From CAKSHP01 sp045636325 (GTDB lineage Bacteria; Bacillota; Clostridia; UBA1381; UMGS1253): a DNA stretch of 64,000 nt. The notes beneath the pieces are model-generated. The model made no database searches and was not told the DNA's origin. It saw nothing but the letters and a program-made list of their open reading frames with translations. The stretch's first letter is position 1. The number at the start of each line of letters is the position of its first letter. Position numbers and translations under genes: made by a program. Where the stretch lies: NCBI GenBank assembly GCA_045636325.1, contig JAZTXH010000001.1, positions 1 to 64,000 on the forward strand. Reading direction: 5' to 3'. Below, piece by piece: positions 6,283 through 15,029 of this stretch.

Positions 6283-8676
6283 ATGATGAAAGCAAGGATA
6301 ATTCCGATAGCCTTTTTTACTATAGTGCTTTCGGTATATACTACATATTATCATAGTGCAGATGTAATTATGATTCTGCCAATTTTTGCTTTTACAGTCT
6401 GTTTTATATTAAAAGCGGTATATAAAAAGAAAATTTCTTTTATTTTGTTTTTCTTAATATGGGCATTGTTTTTTGCAGGTTATACTATATACAAAACGGA
6501 TTATATGAAATCACCTTTGGGTAAATATATGGACAAGGAATGTGTGGTATATGGTAAGATAACAGATGTTGAAAAGGAAAGTAGTTTTTATAAAACTTAT
6601 ATAATTGAAATAGATAAGGTGCGGGATGTTAAAACCGGCATGCCTGTCAAAGTGAACAAAGAAAAAGCAAATTTTTATATAAGGAAGGATAAAAATTTAC
6701 TTAGCTTTAAGTATGGCGATTATGTATGCGCAAAAGCAGTGGCTGAAAGTATAGAGGGCGCAAAAAATGCTTTTGATAAAGATTATGGACTGATAAACTA
6801 TTCTGATGGATTATTTTATACCTTGACCTGTGATGAAGGCGATGTTTCATTTTCAGAAAATCCCGATAAAAAATTTGTTTTAGATGATTTTATATATAAA
6901 GTAAGAGAATATGTATACAAGGTGTCAGAAAAAATGCTAAGCCGGGATGCAGAGGCATTTACTGTAAGCATACTGATAAGCGAAAAACGGTATCTCAGCA
7001 ATGAGACATACAAATCACTTCAGGATGCGGGGCTTATGCATTTAAGTGCGGCATCGGGACTTCATGTTAACTGCATTTTGTCGATGTTTATATTTCTTTT
7101 TGGGATTGGTGGCATAAGCAAAAGGCTTGCAAGGGTGCTTTCTGTTCCGGCTATTTTAATGTTTGTGTTTATAAGTGGCGCCGGCGAATCTGTTATAAGA
7201 GCGGCGATAATGATTTTTATGGCAATTCTTTCAAAATTTGTGAGGCGTCAGTATGATTTGTTTATAAGTTTGTGTTTTGCGGGAATAGTAATTCTTTTTA
7301 TAAATCCGCTGGCGATATTTTCTGCAGGATTTGTTTTATCTTTTGCGGCAGTTTTTGCAATATCAATTTTTACACAAGATATGATGAACGGATTTGATGA
7401 GCTTTTTCCGAAAAAGGCCGCAAGGCGGCGGGGCAGTGAGTTTTTAAGATTAATAAAGCTGAAACTGAGAAAATATTTTAAGGCTACACTTAGTGTAAGC
7501 GTAGCGGTTTTAGTTTTTATTATGCCTCTTTGTGCATATTATTTTGACTACATAACACCTTATTCTGTTTTAACAAACCTGATTGTTTCGTGGTTACTGC
7601 CGGCATTTATGCTTTCTGCATTTATGATGATTGCGTTTGGTTGGCTTTTGCCGGTGAGCGAAATATTTGCGTTTTTTACAGAGTGCATCGCAAATGTAAT
7701 ACTTTTTGTGGCAAAATGCGTTTCGAAACTGCCACTTTCCCGAATTGAACTATTTGTTCCGCTTTGGGGCATTTTTGCAATTATGTGTGCAGCCCTTGCG
7801 GTACATTATCTTATAAGAAAACGAAAAGCGCTTTTAATTATATACAGTAGTTTATGTTTGTTAACAGTCAGTGTTAACATTTGTGTTTCTTTGTTAAAAA
7901 GTGATGCAGTCCGTGTAAGCTTTGTGAATGCAGGGCAGGGTGACGGATGCGTAATTAAAGACGGAAGTGATGGTATTATTATAGATGCGGGAGAACCTGG
8001 TAAAAGCGCTGTGTTTTTAAATTATATAAAATGGTGTGGTATAAAAAAAGTAAGTTATGTATTTGTGTCGCATTATGATTCTGACCATGCGGCGAATGTG
8101 TTGGATATTATAGAAAGATTTGATGTTGAAAATGTTGTTTTGCCCATAAGAAAGGGGAAAACACCTGCATATAAAAAATTAATAGAAGACAAAGCTATTA
8201 TTAACGGTTGCAATATAATACATGTAAAAGAAAACGACAGAATTTATATATCTGAAAATATAAAAGCATACGTTTACAGTCCTGATGATTATTATACTGT
8301 TTCGGGCGATGAAAACGAAGCGGGGGCAGCAATTAAGCTTAATGTTAAAGGAAAAGATATTTTGTTTCTTGCAGACTTAACCAAAGAAGTGCAAGATAAA
8401 ATCTCAGGTAAATATAGAGAAGATTTAAATTGCGATATTTTAAAGGTAGCACATCACGGCTCAAATGATGCGTATTCACAAAAGCTTATGGATATTGCGT
8501 GTCCTGAGTTTGCAGTTATAAGTTGTGGTGAGAAAAATATTTACAGGCATCCTCACGAAGAAGTGAGGTATGACTTGATGAAAAGAAACATAAAAACCTT
8601 TATTACTGCGCAAAGAGGAGATGTAACGTTTTACATAAGAGAAAATAAAATGACTGAAATAAGGTGTTTTAAATAA
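6283..8676 (+). CDS. comEC: ComEC/Rec2 family DNA-uptake channel with metallo-beta-lactamase domain
   Basis: About 797 aa, normal for ComEC. The order is two N-terminal membrane helices, a soluble DUF4131/OB-like region, a multi-helix competence core (residues ~230-520, with LMHLSAASGLHVNCI and GESVIRAAIMI), and a C-terminal metallo-beta-lactamase-like domain from about residue 545. That domain has GQGDGCVIKDG, the metal motif SHYDSDHA and VAHHGSNDAYS. ComEC moves single-stranded DNA across the membrane during transformation. ATG codons at 6283 and 6286 both follow GGGATGA, and the one at 6268 has no ribosome site. No comEA or comFC is nearby. Confidence 0.92.
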   Translation: MMKARIIPIAFFTIVLSVYTTYYHSADVIMILPIFAFTVCFILKAVYKKKISFILFFLIWALFFAGYTIYKTDYMKSPLGKYMDKECVVYGKITDVEKESSFYKTYIIEIDKVRDVKTGMPVKVNKEKANFYIRKDKNLLSFKYGDYVCAKAVAESIEGAKNAFDKDYGLINYSDGLFYTLTCDEGDVSFSENPDKKFVLDDFIYKVREYVYKVSEKMLSRDAEAFTVSILISEKRYLSNETYKSLQDAGLMHLSAASGLHVNCILSMFIFLFGIGGISKRLARVLSVPAILMFVFISGAGESVIRAAIMIFMAILSKFVRRQYDLFISLCFAGIVILFINPLAIFSAGFVLSFAAVFAISIFTQDMMNGFDELFPKKAARRRGSEFLRLIKLKLRKYFKATLSVSVAVLVFIMPLCAYYFDYITPYSVLTNLIVSWLLPAFMLSAFMMIAFGWLLPVSEIFAFFTECIANVILFVAKCVSKLPLSRIELFVPLWGIFAIMCAALAVHYLIRKRKALLIIYSSLCLLTVSVNICVSLLKSDAVRVSFVNAGQGDGCVIKDGSDGIIIDAGEPGKSAVFLNYIKWCGIKKVSYVFVSHYDSDHAANVLDIIERFDVENVVLPIRKGKTPAYKKLIEDKAIINGCNIIHVKENDRIYISENIKAYVYSPDDYYTVSGDENEAGAAIKLNVKGKDILFLADLTKEVQDKISGKYREDLNCDILKVAHHGSNDAYSQKLMDIACPEFAVISCGEKNIYRHPHEEVRYDLMKRNIKTFITAQRGDVTFYIRENKMTEIRCFK

Positions 8677-8694
8677 AAAAACGGTGGTGAAGAA

Positions 8695-9726
8695 ATGGCA
8701 AAGCATGATACAGGGGGTCTTAAAAATTTAAGAAGTCAGATAAAGGAAAAAAAACTTCGGGATATTTATATTATATTTGGTGACGAGGATTTTTTAAAGG
8801 AATATTATATTAACGAAATAAAAAAGCTTATAGTGGAAGAAGGTCTTGAGGAATTTAATTATTCTGTTTTTGAAGGAGAAAAGCAGGAACTTGATGAAAT
8901 ATCCATGGCGTTTGCAACACCGCCCATGATGGCGGATAAAAAGCTTGTTGTTATAAAAAACAGTAATATTTTCAAATCCGCTACAGAAGAGCAAAAGGCT
9001 TTTTGGGGTGATATTTTAAAAGAAAAATATGAAGATGTCTGCCTGATATTTTATGAGCGCGCAGTAGATAAAAGAAGTGTTTTATATAAAACGGCTTGCA
9101 AGGCAGGCGAAAGCGTGGAGTGTGCATATCAGCAAGGCACAGAGCTTATAAACTGGGTTATGCGCGGTTGTCGCGGTGCAGGCAAAACTATCGGCGAAAA
9201 AGAGGCGGAGTACCTTATCAGCAACTGTGACAGCGGCATGAACAGCATAAAGCGTGAGCTTGAAAAACTGTTTTCATTTTGTGACACAGATAAAATAACC
9301 ATAGCAGATATTGATAAAATCGTTACAAAGATGCCTCAGAACAGAGTGTTTGAAATGATAAACGATATGCTTAATAAAGACGGGCAGAAAATGTTTGAAA
9401 AATTAGAAGAATTAAAAAGCATCAAACGTTCACCGCAAAAGGGCTCAGCATTCGGAATTCTGTCATTGCTTTTAATGAATTTTGAAAAAATATTAAAGGT
9501 AAAGCTTCTTTTGGAAAAAGGAATTGCATACAAAGCGGTTGCAGGTGAGCTTAAAATATTTTCAAGTCAGATGTATGTTTATTCTTCTGCGGCAAAGGCA
9601 TTTTCAAAACCGTTTTTAAGAGAGGCGATATGCCGTATTGCCCAAATTGATATGGATATAAAAAGCGGTAAGGTAAAAGAATGGCTTGCAGTTGAACAGT
9701 TTTTGGCGTGGTGTATAAATAATTAA
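8695..9726 (+). CDS. holA: DNA polymerase III subunit delta
   Basis: A 343-aa clamp-loader subunit that opens the beta clamp. Recognised by the N-terminal IYIIFGDEDFLKEYYINEIKKL, the mid-section ISNCDSGMNSIKRELEKL and the C-terminal helical collar domain. It has no P-loop, as expected for delta. The ATG at 8695 has GGTGGTGAAG upstream. The comEC-holA order is common in Firmicutes. It ends at a strong bidirectional terminator shared with the convergent decarboxylase gene. Confidence 0.92.
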   Translation: MAKHDTGGLKNLRSQIKEKKLRDIYIIFGDEDFLKEYYINEIKKLIVEEGLEEFNYSVFEGEKQELDEISMAFATPPMMADKKLVVIKNSNIFKSATEEQKAFWGDILKEKYEDVCLIFYERAVDKRSVLYKTACKAGESVECAYQQGTELINWVMRGCRGAGKTIGEKEAEYLISNCDSGMNSIKRELEKLFSFCDTDKITIADIDKIVTKMPQNRVFEMINDMLNKDGQKMFEKLEELKSIKRSPQKGSAFGILSLLLMNFEKILKVKLLLEKGIAYKAVAGELKIFSSQMYVYSSAAKAFSKPFLREAICRIAQIDMDIKSGKVKEWLAVEQFLAWCINN

Positions 9727-9730
9727 AATA

Positions 9731-9760
9731 AAAAAATGAGAGCCGGCTCTCATTTTTTTA
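9731..9760. terminator. Bidirectional terminator between holA and the PLP decarboxylase
   Basis: A near-perfect palindrome (TGAGAGCC / GGCTCTCA) is flanked by A and T runs, so it works in both directions. It overlaps the stop codon region of the leftward gene. Confidence 0.92.
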
Positions 9761-11083
9761 TTTTATAACTCTTATCTTTACAATGCCATATGCCTTAAAA
9801 AGCTCAATCACATTTTCAGTTATTTCCTCTCCGCTTACGGCAATTGGCACTGCGGGAGGACAGGAAATGGTTTGCGCGCTGCATATTCTGCCGAGGCTTT
9901 TTTTGACATCAATGGTTTCAAAGTCGCAAAAATTTGCATCTCGGATGCTCATTTTTGTTACGGGAGGGGAAAAGGTAAGAATTTTCTTTTTAATTTCAGG
10001 CTTTGGGTTTATTTTTAAAAATGCATTTTTAAGGCAGTCAAAATCTTTTATTGAGTTTTGCGGTGTAATCATAAGCACCAAAAAGTCATCATCATAAAAC
10101 TCGGCTTCAATATTGTGTTTGCGCAAATGATTTGAAAGCGCATCACCTGTGTATCCGCTTCTTTTTGCATCAATCACAATTTTTAAAGGCTCGCTTTCTT
10201 TTACGGCAAAACCCTTTGATAAGATAAACTCCTTTGTTCTTTTGGTTTCTTCTATACATTCTTTAAGCTTTTCTTCAAAATTATCTGAAAGGTATTTATT
10301 ACACAAATCAAGCGACTGCAAAATAAGATATGACGGACTTGTGGAAGAAAAAAGGGCAAGCTTTTCCCTTGCATTTTCAAAAAAGCTTTTGGGAGCATCC
10401 TTTGCAATATGTAGATACGCACCGCCCGTTAAAACCGGAAGAGTTTTATGGGCAGAATCACAACAGGCGGTTGCACCGTTGTGGATTGGATGCAGAGAGT
10501 CTTTTAAAAATGCAAGATATGCTCCGTGGGCATTGTCAACCAAAAGGGGAATATTATATTTTTTACAGATGGCGGAAACAGCGGGTATATCATAAAGGTT
10601 TCCAAGATAGTCAGGTGATGTAAGATACAGCGCGGCTATATCATCGGTTGAATTTAAAATCTTGTTTTCAATATCCTCAGGATTTATTTTGCAGGCGGTA
10701 ATATGAGAAAGACTATCGTTCATAAGCCACAGTGGAGTTATATTCAAAAGAGCGCAGGCATTAACAAATGCCTTGTGAACATTACGCACTGCAAGTATTT
10801 TTGCACCCGGCTTTTTTACTGACAGGGCAAGCAATGCACAAATAGCAGTAGATGACCCTTCTGTTGTATAAAAGGTCCTGCCTGTTTTAAAAAGCGAAGA
10901 GGCGCACCCTTCGCTTTCTTTAATTATTCCTTCTGCATAGCTTAACACATCAGCGCCTGCAATTTCTGTTATATCATATTTTTCAAAGCCTAAAAAATCT
11001 TTGCCCTTATGACCGGGCATATGAAAGCGGCATGCACCTGACTTTGCATAGCTTTTAACAAAATCTACAATTGGAGTTTTCAT
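9758..11083 (-). CDS. Orn/Lys/Arg decarboxylase-family PLP enzyme
   Basis: A 441-aa fold-type I PLP enzyme related to SpeA/YaaO/CadA. It has the N-terminal FHMPGHKG, TTEGSSTAICALLAL near the cofactor site and DSAHKTLPVLTGGAYLHI, whose Lys would hold PLP. It is shorter than the ~480-aa speA-type enzymes and has a reduced C-terminal domain. The substrate cannot be told from sequence. The ATG at 11083 overlaps the stop of the SCIFF maturase as ATGA, with AGAGGAAG as ribosome site, so the two are translationally coupled. That coupling hints at a functional link, which is inference only. Confidence 0.85.
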   Translation of the reverse strand: MKTPIVDFVKSYAKSGACRFHMPGHKGKDFLGFEKYDITEIAGADVLSYAEGIIKESEGCASSLFKTGRTFYTTEGSSTAICALLALSVKKPGAKILAVRNVHKAFVNACALLNITPLWLMNDSLSHITACKINPEDIENKILNSTDDIAALYLTSPDYLGNLYDIPAVSAICKKYNIPLLVDNAHGAYLAFLKDSLHPIHNGATACCDSAHKTLPVLTGGAYLHIAKDAPKSFFENAREKLALFSSTSPSYLILQSLDLCNKYLSDNFEEKLKECIEETKRTKEFILSKGFAVKESEPLKIVIDAKRSGYTGDALSNHLRKHNIEAEFYDDDFLVLMITPQNSIKDFDCLKNAFLKINPKPEIKKKILTFSPPVTKMSIRDANFCDFETIDVKKSLGRICSAQTISCPPAVPIAVSGEEITENVIELFKAYGIVKIRVIK

Positions 11084-12453
11084 ATATCTTCCTCTGATAC
11101 CTGCATCATAATTGCACATTCAATTCGTTTTTTAAACAGCTCACAGCCGTATTTATAAATTCCCTGAATATCTCCGGTTGCGTGATATGAGTTTGCCGCA
11201 CAACCGCCTGAACAATACATCCTTGCCCAGCAATCATTACATTCTTCTCTTGAATATGCGTTACATTTTCTAAATTTATCCTGAATGTCGGTATTTTTCA
11301 CACCATCATAAATATTTCCGAGGCAGTATTTTTCATCGCCCACGAACTGATGGCAGGGATAAAGGTCGCCCCATGGAGTTACTGCCATATACTCTGTGCC
11401 TGAGCCGCAACCGGTAATTCTTTTGTAAATACACGGGCCGTTTTTCAAATCAAGCATATAGTGATAAAAGGTAAAAGGTCTGCCTTCTTTTTTTCTTTTA
11501 ATCATTTCTTTTGCAAGGATTTCATACTGGTCAAATAAAATATTTAAATCCTCATTTGTAAGGACATAGGGGTCAGAAGGCGGGCAAACAACCGGCTCCA
11601 TGCTAAGTTCTGTAAAGCCAAGGTCTGCCATATGAAAAATATCGTTTGTAAAATCTGTGTTATTATGGGTAAATGTGCCGCGCATATAATAACCTTTTCC
11701 GCCACGCTTTTCAACAAAGCTTTTAAATTTAGGCAGAATTTCTTCATAACTGCCGTTACCGGCATAATCCTTTCTGAAATGGTCGTGAACATCTTTTCTG
11801 CCGTCAAGGCTTAAAACAACATTATGCATTTCGCGGTTTAAAAATTCTGTTTTTTCGTCATCTAATAAAACTCCGTTTGTTGTAAGGGTAAAGCGGAAAT
11901 TTTTATTATGCTGTTTTTCAATGCTTCTTGCATATTCAACCAGTTTAACAACCACATCCCAGTTCATTAAAGGTTCGCCGCCAAAAAAGTCAACCTCAAG
12001 ATTTTTTCTTAAACCCGAATTTTCAATAAGAAAATCCAAGGCGCGCTTGCCAACCTCAAAGCTCATTAAAGCACGGTCGCCCTGATATTTGCCCTGGCTT
12101 GCAAAGCAATAAGAACAGTTTAAATTACAGGTATGGGCAACGTGAAGGCAAAGAGCCTTTATAACATTGTTTGTTTGTTTATATTCCTTTGCAAGCTTTT
12201 CATATTTATCAACAGAATAAAGTTTGCCCTGAGATACGAGGTCTTCTATATCATTTATACATTCTTCAATCTCGTCTTCGTTAACATCGGAAAGGTGAGA
12301 GTATTTTTTAAGTATTTCCTTAGTTATTTCATCGGCGCTTTTTTTCTTATACATACTTATAATGTCGTATGCAACCTCGTCGACAACGTGCACTGCGCCG
12401 CTTGCAGTGTCTAAAACTATATTATATCCATTTAATTTATACTGATGAACCAT
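11080..12453 (-). CDS. scfB: SCIFF peptide radical-SAM maturase (SPASM)
   Basis: A 457-aa radical-SAM enzyme that installs thioether bonds in the small SCIFF peptide encoded just upstream. It has an N-terminal RiPP-recognition-like region (residues 1-95), the AdoMet cluster motif CNLNCSYC at residues 109-116, and DFFGGEPLMNW. The C-terminal SPASM region is rich in cysteines (TGCGSGTEYMAVTPWGDLYPCHQF, abbreviated here to its Cys-Gly motif and PWGDLYPC; then CNDCWARMYCSGGC). The start at 12453 has AAGGAG 8 nt upstream. A longer upstream frame has none. It lies about 70 nt after the peptide gene. Confidence 0.95.
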   Translation of the reverse strand: MVHQYKLNGYNIVLDTASGAVHVVDEVAYDIISMYKKKSADEITKEILKKYSHLSDVNEDEIEECINDIEDLVSQGKLYSVDKYEKLAKEYKQTNNVIKALCLHVAHTCNLNCSYCFASQGKYQGDRALMSFEVGKRALDFLIENSGLRKNLEVDFFGGEPLMNWDVVVKLVEYARSIEKQHNKNFRFTLTTNGVLLDDEKTEFLNREMHNVVLSLDGRKDVHDHFRKDYAGNGSYEEILPKFKSFVEKRGGKGYYMRGTFTHNNTDFTNDIFHMADLGFTELSMEPVVCPPSDPYVLTNEDLNILFDQYEILAKEMIKRKKEGRPFTFYHYMLDLKNGPCIYKRITGCGSGTEYMAVTPWGDLYPCHQFVGDEKYCLGNIYDGVKNTDIQDKFRKCNAYSREECNDCWARMYCSGGCAANSYHATGDIQGIYKYGCELFKKRIECAIMMQVSEEDI

Positions 12454-12520
12454 TATAAGCTCCTTAAAAATTTTAATAAATAAATTTAAAACGCTGTCAA
12501 GCAAGACAGCGTTTTATGAG

Positions 12521-12670
12521 TTAGTTTTTGTTATTGTTTTCACACTGCTGATTTACAACGCCGCAAGAAGTTTTGCAAGCTGACTGACAAGATGTCTGAC
12601 ATTCGCCGCAACCACCGTTTTTAACTGATTTTTCAATATTTCTTGTTTCAATTGTTTTAATTCTGCTCAT
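12521..12670 (-). CDS. scfA: SCIFF (six cysteines in forty-five residues) ribosomal peptide precursor
   Basis: 49 aa, with cysteines at residues 21, 24, 28, 32, 36 and 43. The core NGGCGECQTSCQSACKTSC is the SCIFF signature. It is processed by the radical-SAM maturase encoded next to it. The family is near-universal in Clostridia, and the product's role is not settled. Residue 37, after KTSC, is Gly (codon GGC). In the SCIFF peptides I recall, this is Thr and accepts the thioether from Cys32. The ATG at 12670 has GGAGG 9-10 nt upstream, and the promoter at 12705-12733 is near consensus. Confidence 0.96.
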   Translation of the reverse strand: MSRIKTIETRNIEKSVKNGGCGECQTSCQSACKTSCGVVNQQCENNNKN

Positions 12671-12704
12671 TTTAAAAATACCTCCGTTTGATAAATGTGA
12701 AATT

Positions 12705-12733
12705 ATTATATCATTATATAAAAAAAAAGTCAA
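12705..12733 (-). promoter_or_regulatory. sigma-A promoter of the SCIFF operon
   Basis: Minus-strand TTGACT (12728-12733), 17 bp, TATAAT (12705-12710), with a T-rich spacer. It is a strong promoter for scfA, scfB and the decarboxylase. Confidence 0.88.
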
Positions 12734-12786
12734 GGGCTATAATAAAAAACATTTTATGTGCAGCTGTTAACAACTTTAAACCTGAC

Positions 12787-12821
12787 AAAAAAAGCCGGGC
12801 AAACAATTGATGAGTGCCCGG
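12787..12821 (-). terminator. Terminator after the sugar-acid dehydrogenase
   Basis: On the minus strand CCGGGC (12816-12821) pairs with GCCCGG (12795-12800), followed by seven T. This ends the leftward dehydrogenase transcript before the scfA promoter. Confidence 0.88.
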
Positions 12822-12842
12822 AAAATTGGTTTTAAAAAATTA

Positions 12843-13640
12843 TCACGGCTGTTTACCGATATAAGCAAGAATACCGCCGTCAACGTATAAAACGTGACCA
12901 TTAACGAAATCTGAAGCTTCAGATGCAAGGAATACTGCCGGGCCCATAAGGTCTTCCGGTGTTCCCCAGCGAGCTGCAGGAGTTTTTGCGATAATGAAAG
13001 AATCAAAAGGATGTCTTGAACCATCAGCCTGTTTTTCACGAAGAGGAGCAGTCTGAGGAGTTGCAATATAACCTGGTCCGATACCGTTACACTGAATATT
13101 GTATTCACCATATTCAGATGCAATGTTTCTTGTAAGCATCTTAAGTCCGCCCTTAGCAGCAGCATAAGCAGATACTGTTTCACGGCCAAGCTCACTCATC
13201 ATTGAACAGATGTTAATAATTTTACCTGCACCCTTCTTCATCATTGAAGGAATAACAGCCTTTGCCATAATAAACGGACCATTAAGGTCAATATCAATAA
13301 CCTGACGGAAATCTTTTGCGCTCATTTCGTGCATGGGAATACGTTTGATAATACCTGCGTTGTTAACAAGAATATCAATAACGCCAACTTCCTTTTCAAC
13401 CTGAGCGATTAAAGCATTAACCTGTTCTTCGTTTGTAACGTCACAAACATAACCGTGAGCGTTGATGCCTGCTTCTTTGTAAGCTGCGATCCCCTTGTCA
13501 ACCAATTCCTGGTTAATGTCATTAAATACAATTGTTGCACCGCATTTTGCATAAGCGCTTGCAATAGCAAAACCGATACCGTAAGATGCGCCTGTAACAA
13601 GAGCAATCTTACCTTTTAATGAAAATTTGTTTAAATCCAT
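12843..13640 (-). CDS. Short-chain dehydrogenase, gluconate 5-dehydrogenase-like
   Basis: A 265-aa classical SDR. The NAD(P)-binding TGASYGIG is at residues 16-23, with NNAG near residue 92. The catalytic Ser is in NICSMMSE and the YxxxK in YAAAKGG. The overall sequence, including the opening DLNKFSLKGKIALVTGAS and the closing HVLYVDGGILAYIGKQP, resembles gluconate 5-dehydrogenases (5-keto-D-gluconate reductases) acting on sugar acids. Substrate calls within SDRs are weak. It stands alone with its own terminator, no kinase or transporter beside it, and an AGGAGG ribosome site. The family member I recall most closely is from Bacteroidetes, so transfer is possible but unproven. Confidence 0.8.
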   Translation of the reverse strand: MDLNKFSLKGKIALVTGASYGIGFAIASAYAKCGATIVFNDINQELVDKGIAAYKEAGINAHGYVCDVTNEEQVNALIAQVEKEVGVIDILVNNAGIIKRIPMHEMSAKDFRQVIDIDLNGPFIMAKAVIPSMMKKGAGKIINICSMMSELGRETVSAYAAAKGGLKMLTRNIASEYGEYNIQCNGIGPGYIATPQTAPLREKQADGSRHPFDSFIIAKTPAARWGTPEDLMGPAVFLASEASDFVNGHVLYVDGGILAYIGKQP

Positions 13641-13782
13641 TGAATTTTCCTCCTATAATTACAGATATATATAAAGTTTAGCATAAATTTCTTAAAAATG
13701 CAAGTTTTTTTAAAATTATTATTCTCACCTTTAATGGTTGTTGCTCAGTTTACTAAGTTGTTGTTAAAATATTATAAATTAT

Positions 13783-14880
13783 TTAAATTATCGTGCCGCC
13801 GCCAACAACGTAGTCGCCTGAGTAGAAAACTACTGCCTGACCGGGGGATATTGCCTGTTGAGGGGTATCAAAAACCGCTTTTACATATCCGTTTGCTTGA
13901 GGATAAATCGTTCCGTCTGCTTCGGACTGTTTGTAGCGGGCTTTGATTTTAACACGCATGGGAACATTTAAATTTTCTATCATAATCCAGTTTACGTTTT
14001 CTGCATAAAGGGTGTCTGAAAAAAGTTGCTCGCTTTTTCCCAGTGTTACAGTGTTTTTTTCTGCATCCTTTTTTGTTACGAACCGAGGCTCGCCAAAGGT
14101 AATGCCAAGGCCTTTTCTTTGCCCTATGGTATAATTTATAATTCCGCTGTGACGGCCTAAGACTTCACCCGCTTCATTTATAAAGTTTCCGGGAGAGCCT
14201 GCTTTTTTTGTTTTGTTTTTTATAAAGGAAACATAATCCCCGTCGGGAACAAAGCAAATATCCTGACTGTCAGGCTTTCTTGCGTTTATAAGATTTTCCT
14301 TTTCAGCAATTTCTCTTATTTCGGGTTTTAAAAATCTGCCAAGAGGAAAGATGGTGTGCTTTAGCTGATGCTGTGTTAAATGATACAAAACATAGGTTTG
14401 GTCTTTGCTATGGTCTAATGCTTTCTTTAAAAGATATCTGCCTGTATTCTGGTCATATTCTTTCTGCACATAATGCCCTGTTGCAATAAAGCCGCATCCG
14501 TATTTAAATGCAAGGTCAAGCATTTTTGAAAATTTTATATGGCGGTTACATTCAATACACGGGTTAGGTGTGCCGCCGTTTTTATAAACCGAAATAAAAT
14601 TGTTTATAACGCATTTTTCAAAATCGTCTTGCAAATCAAAAACAAAATGATTAATGCCAAGCTTGTCTGAAACGGCTTTTGCATCGGCAATATCAGATTC
14701 AGCACCGCACAAATGAAGGTCGGCTTCCGCTTGCTTTTTTTTCGGAACGAAAAGCCTTAAGGTAGCACCGCACACATCAAAGCCTTCGTTTTTTAAAATA
14801 AATGCTGCGGCTGACGAATCAACACCGCCGCTCATTCCAACCATTACTTTTTCATTTTTTGTATCCTGCATATTTTTCAT
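13783..14880 (-). CDS. mnmA: tRNA-specific 2-thiouridylase
   Basis: Makes s2U34 in tRNA-Lys/Glu/Gln. A 365-aa PP-loop ATPase: GMSGGVDSS near residues 14-22 binds ATP. The catalytic cysteines are in NPCIECNRHIKF and SQDICFVPDG, and the tRNA-binding and beta-barrel regions follow (IGQRKGLGI, PISPGQAVVFY-like AISPGQAVVFYSGD). The start at 14880 has GGAG about 13 nt upstream. The ATG at 14871 is an alternative. The cysteine desulfurase partner is not adjacent. The gene has its own promoter, divergent from the CPBP protease gene. Confidence 0.95.
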   Translation of the reverse strand: MKNMQDTKNEKVMVGMSGGVDSSAAAFILKNEGFDVCGATLRLFVPKKKQAEADLHLCGAESDIADAKAVSDKLGINHFVFDLQDDFEKCVINNFISVYKNGGTPNPCIECNRHIKFSKMLDLAFKYGCGFIATGHYVQKEYDQNTGRYLLKKALDHSKDQTYVLYHLTQHQLKHTIFPLGRFLKPEIREIAEKENLINARKPDSQDICFVPDGDYVSFIKNKTKKAGSPGNFINEAGEVLGRHSGIINYTIGQRKGLGITFGEPRFVTKKDAEKNTVTLGKSEQLFSDTLYAENVNWIMIENLNVPMRVKIKARYKQSEADGTIYPQANGYVKAVFDTPQQAISPGQAVVFYSGDYVVGGGTII

Positions 14881-14916
14881 ATCAGCTGACTTTCTCCGTT
14901 CAGATAATTTTATTAT

Positions 14917-14945
14917 ATTTTATCACAGATTCAGCTGATTATCAA
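14917..14945 (-). promoter_or_regulatory. sigma-A promoter of mnmA
   Basis: Minus-strand TTGATA (14940-14945), 17 bp, TAAAAT (14917-14922). It lies back to back with the promoter at 14954-14982. The palindrome TCAGCTGA occurs at 14882-14889 and again at 14931-14938, inside this promoter. Confidence 0.7.
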
Positions 14946-14953
14946 TAAAAATC

Positions 14954-14982
14954 TTGATTTAATCATGTCTTTGTGATAATAT
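14954..14982 (+). promoter_or_regulatory. sigma-A promoter of the CPBP protease gene
   Basis: TTGATT (14954-14959), 17 bp, TAATAT (14977-14982). Confidence 0.7.
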
Positions 14983-15029
14983 ACTTTATATAAAGCAGAA
15001 TGTTTTTGTTTAGAAAAGAGGTGATACAC

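Noticed and set aside
12843..13640. Recent horizontal transfer of the sugar-acid dehydrogenase
   Set aside because: The similarity to Bacteroidetes enzymes is only recalled, and base composition is not clearly different by eye. A tree would be needed.
15000..15029. Upstream ATG for the CPBP protease
   Set aside because: The AAGAGGTGAT ribosome site lies inside it and is correctly placed for the ATG at 15030.
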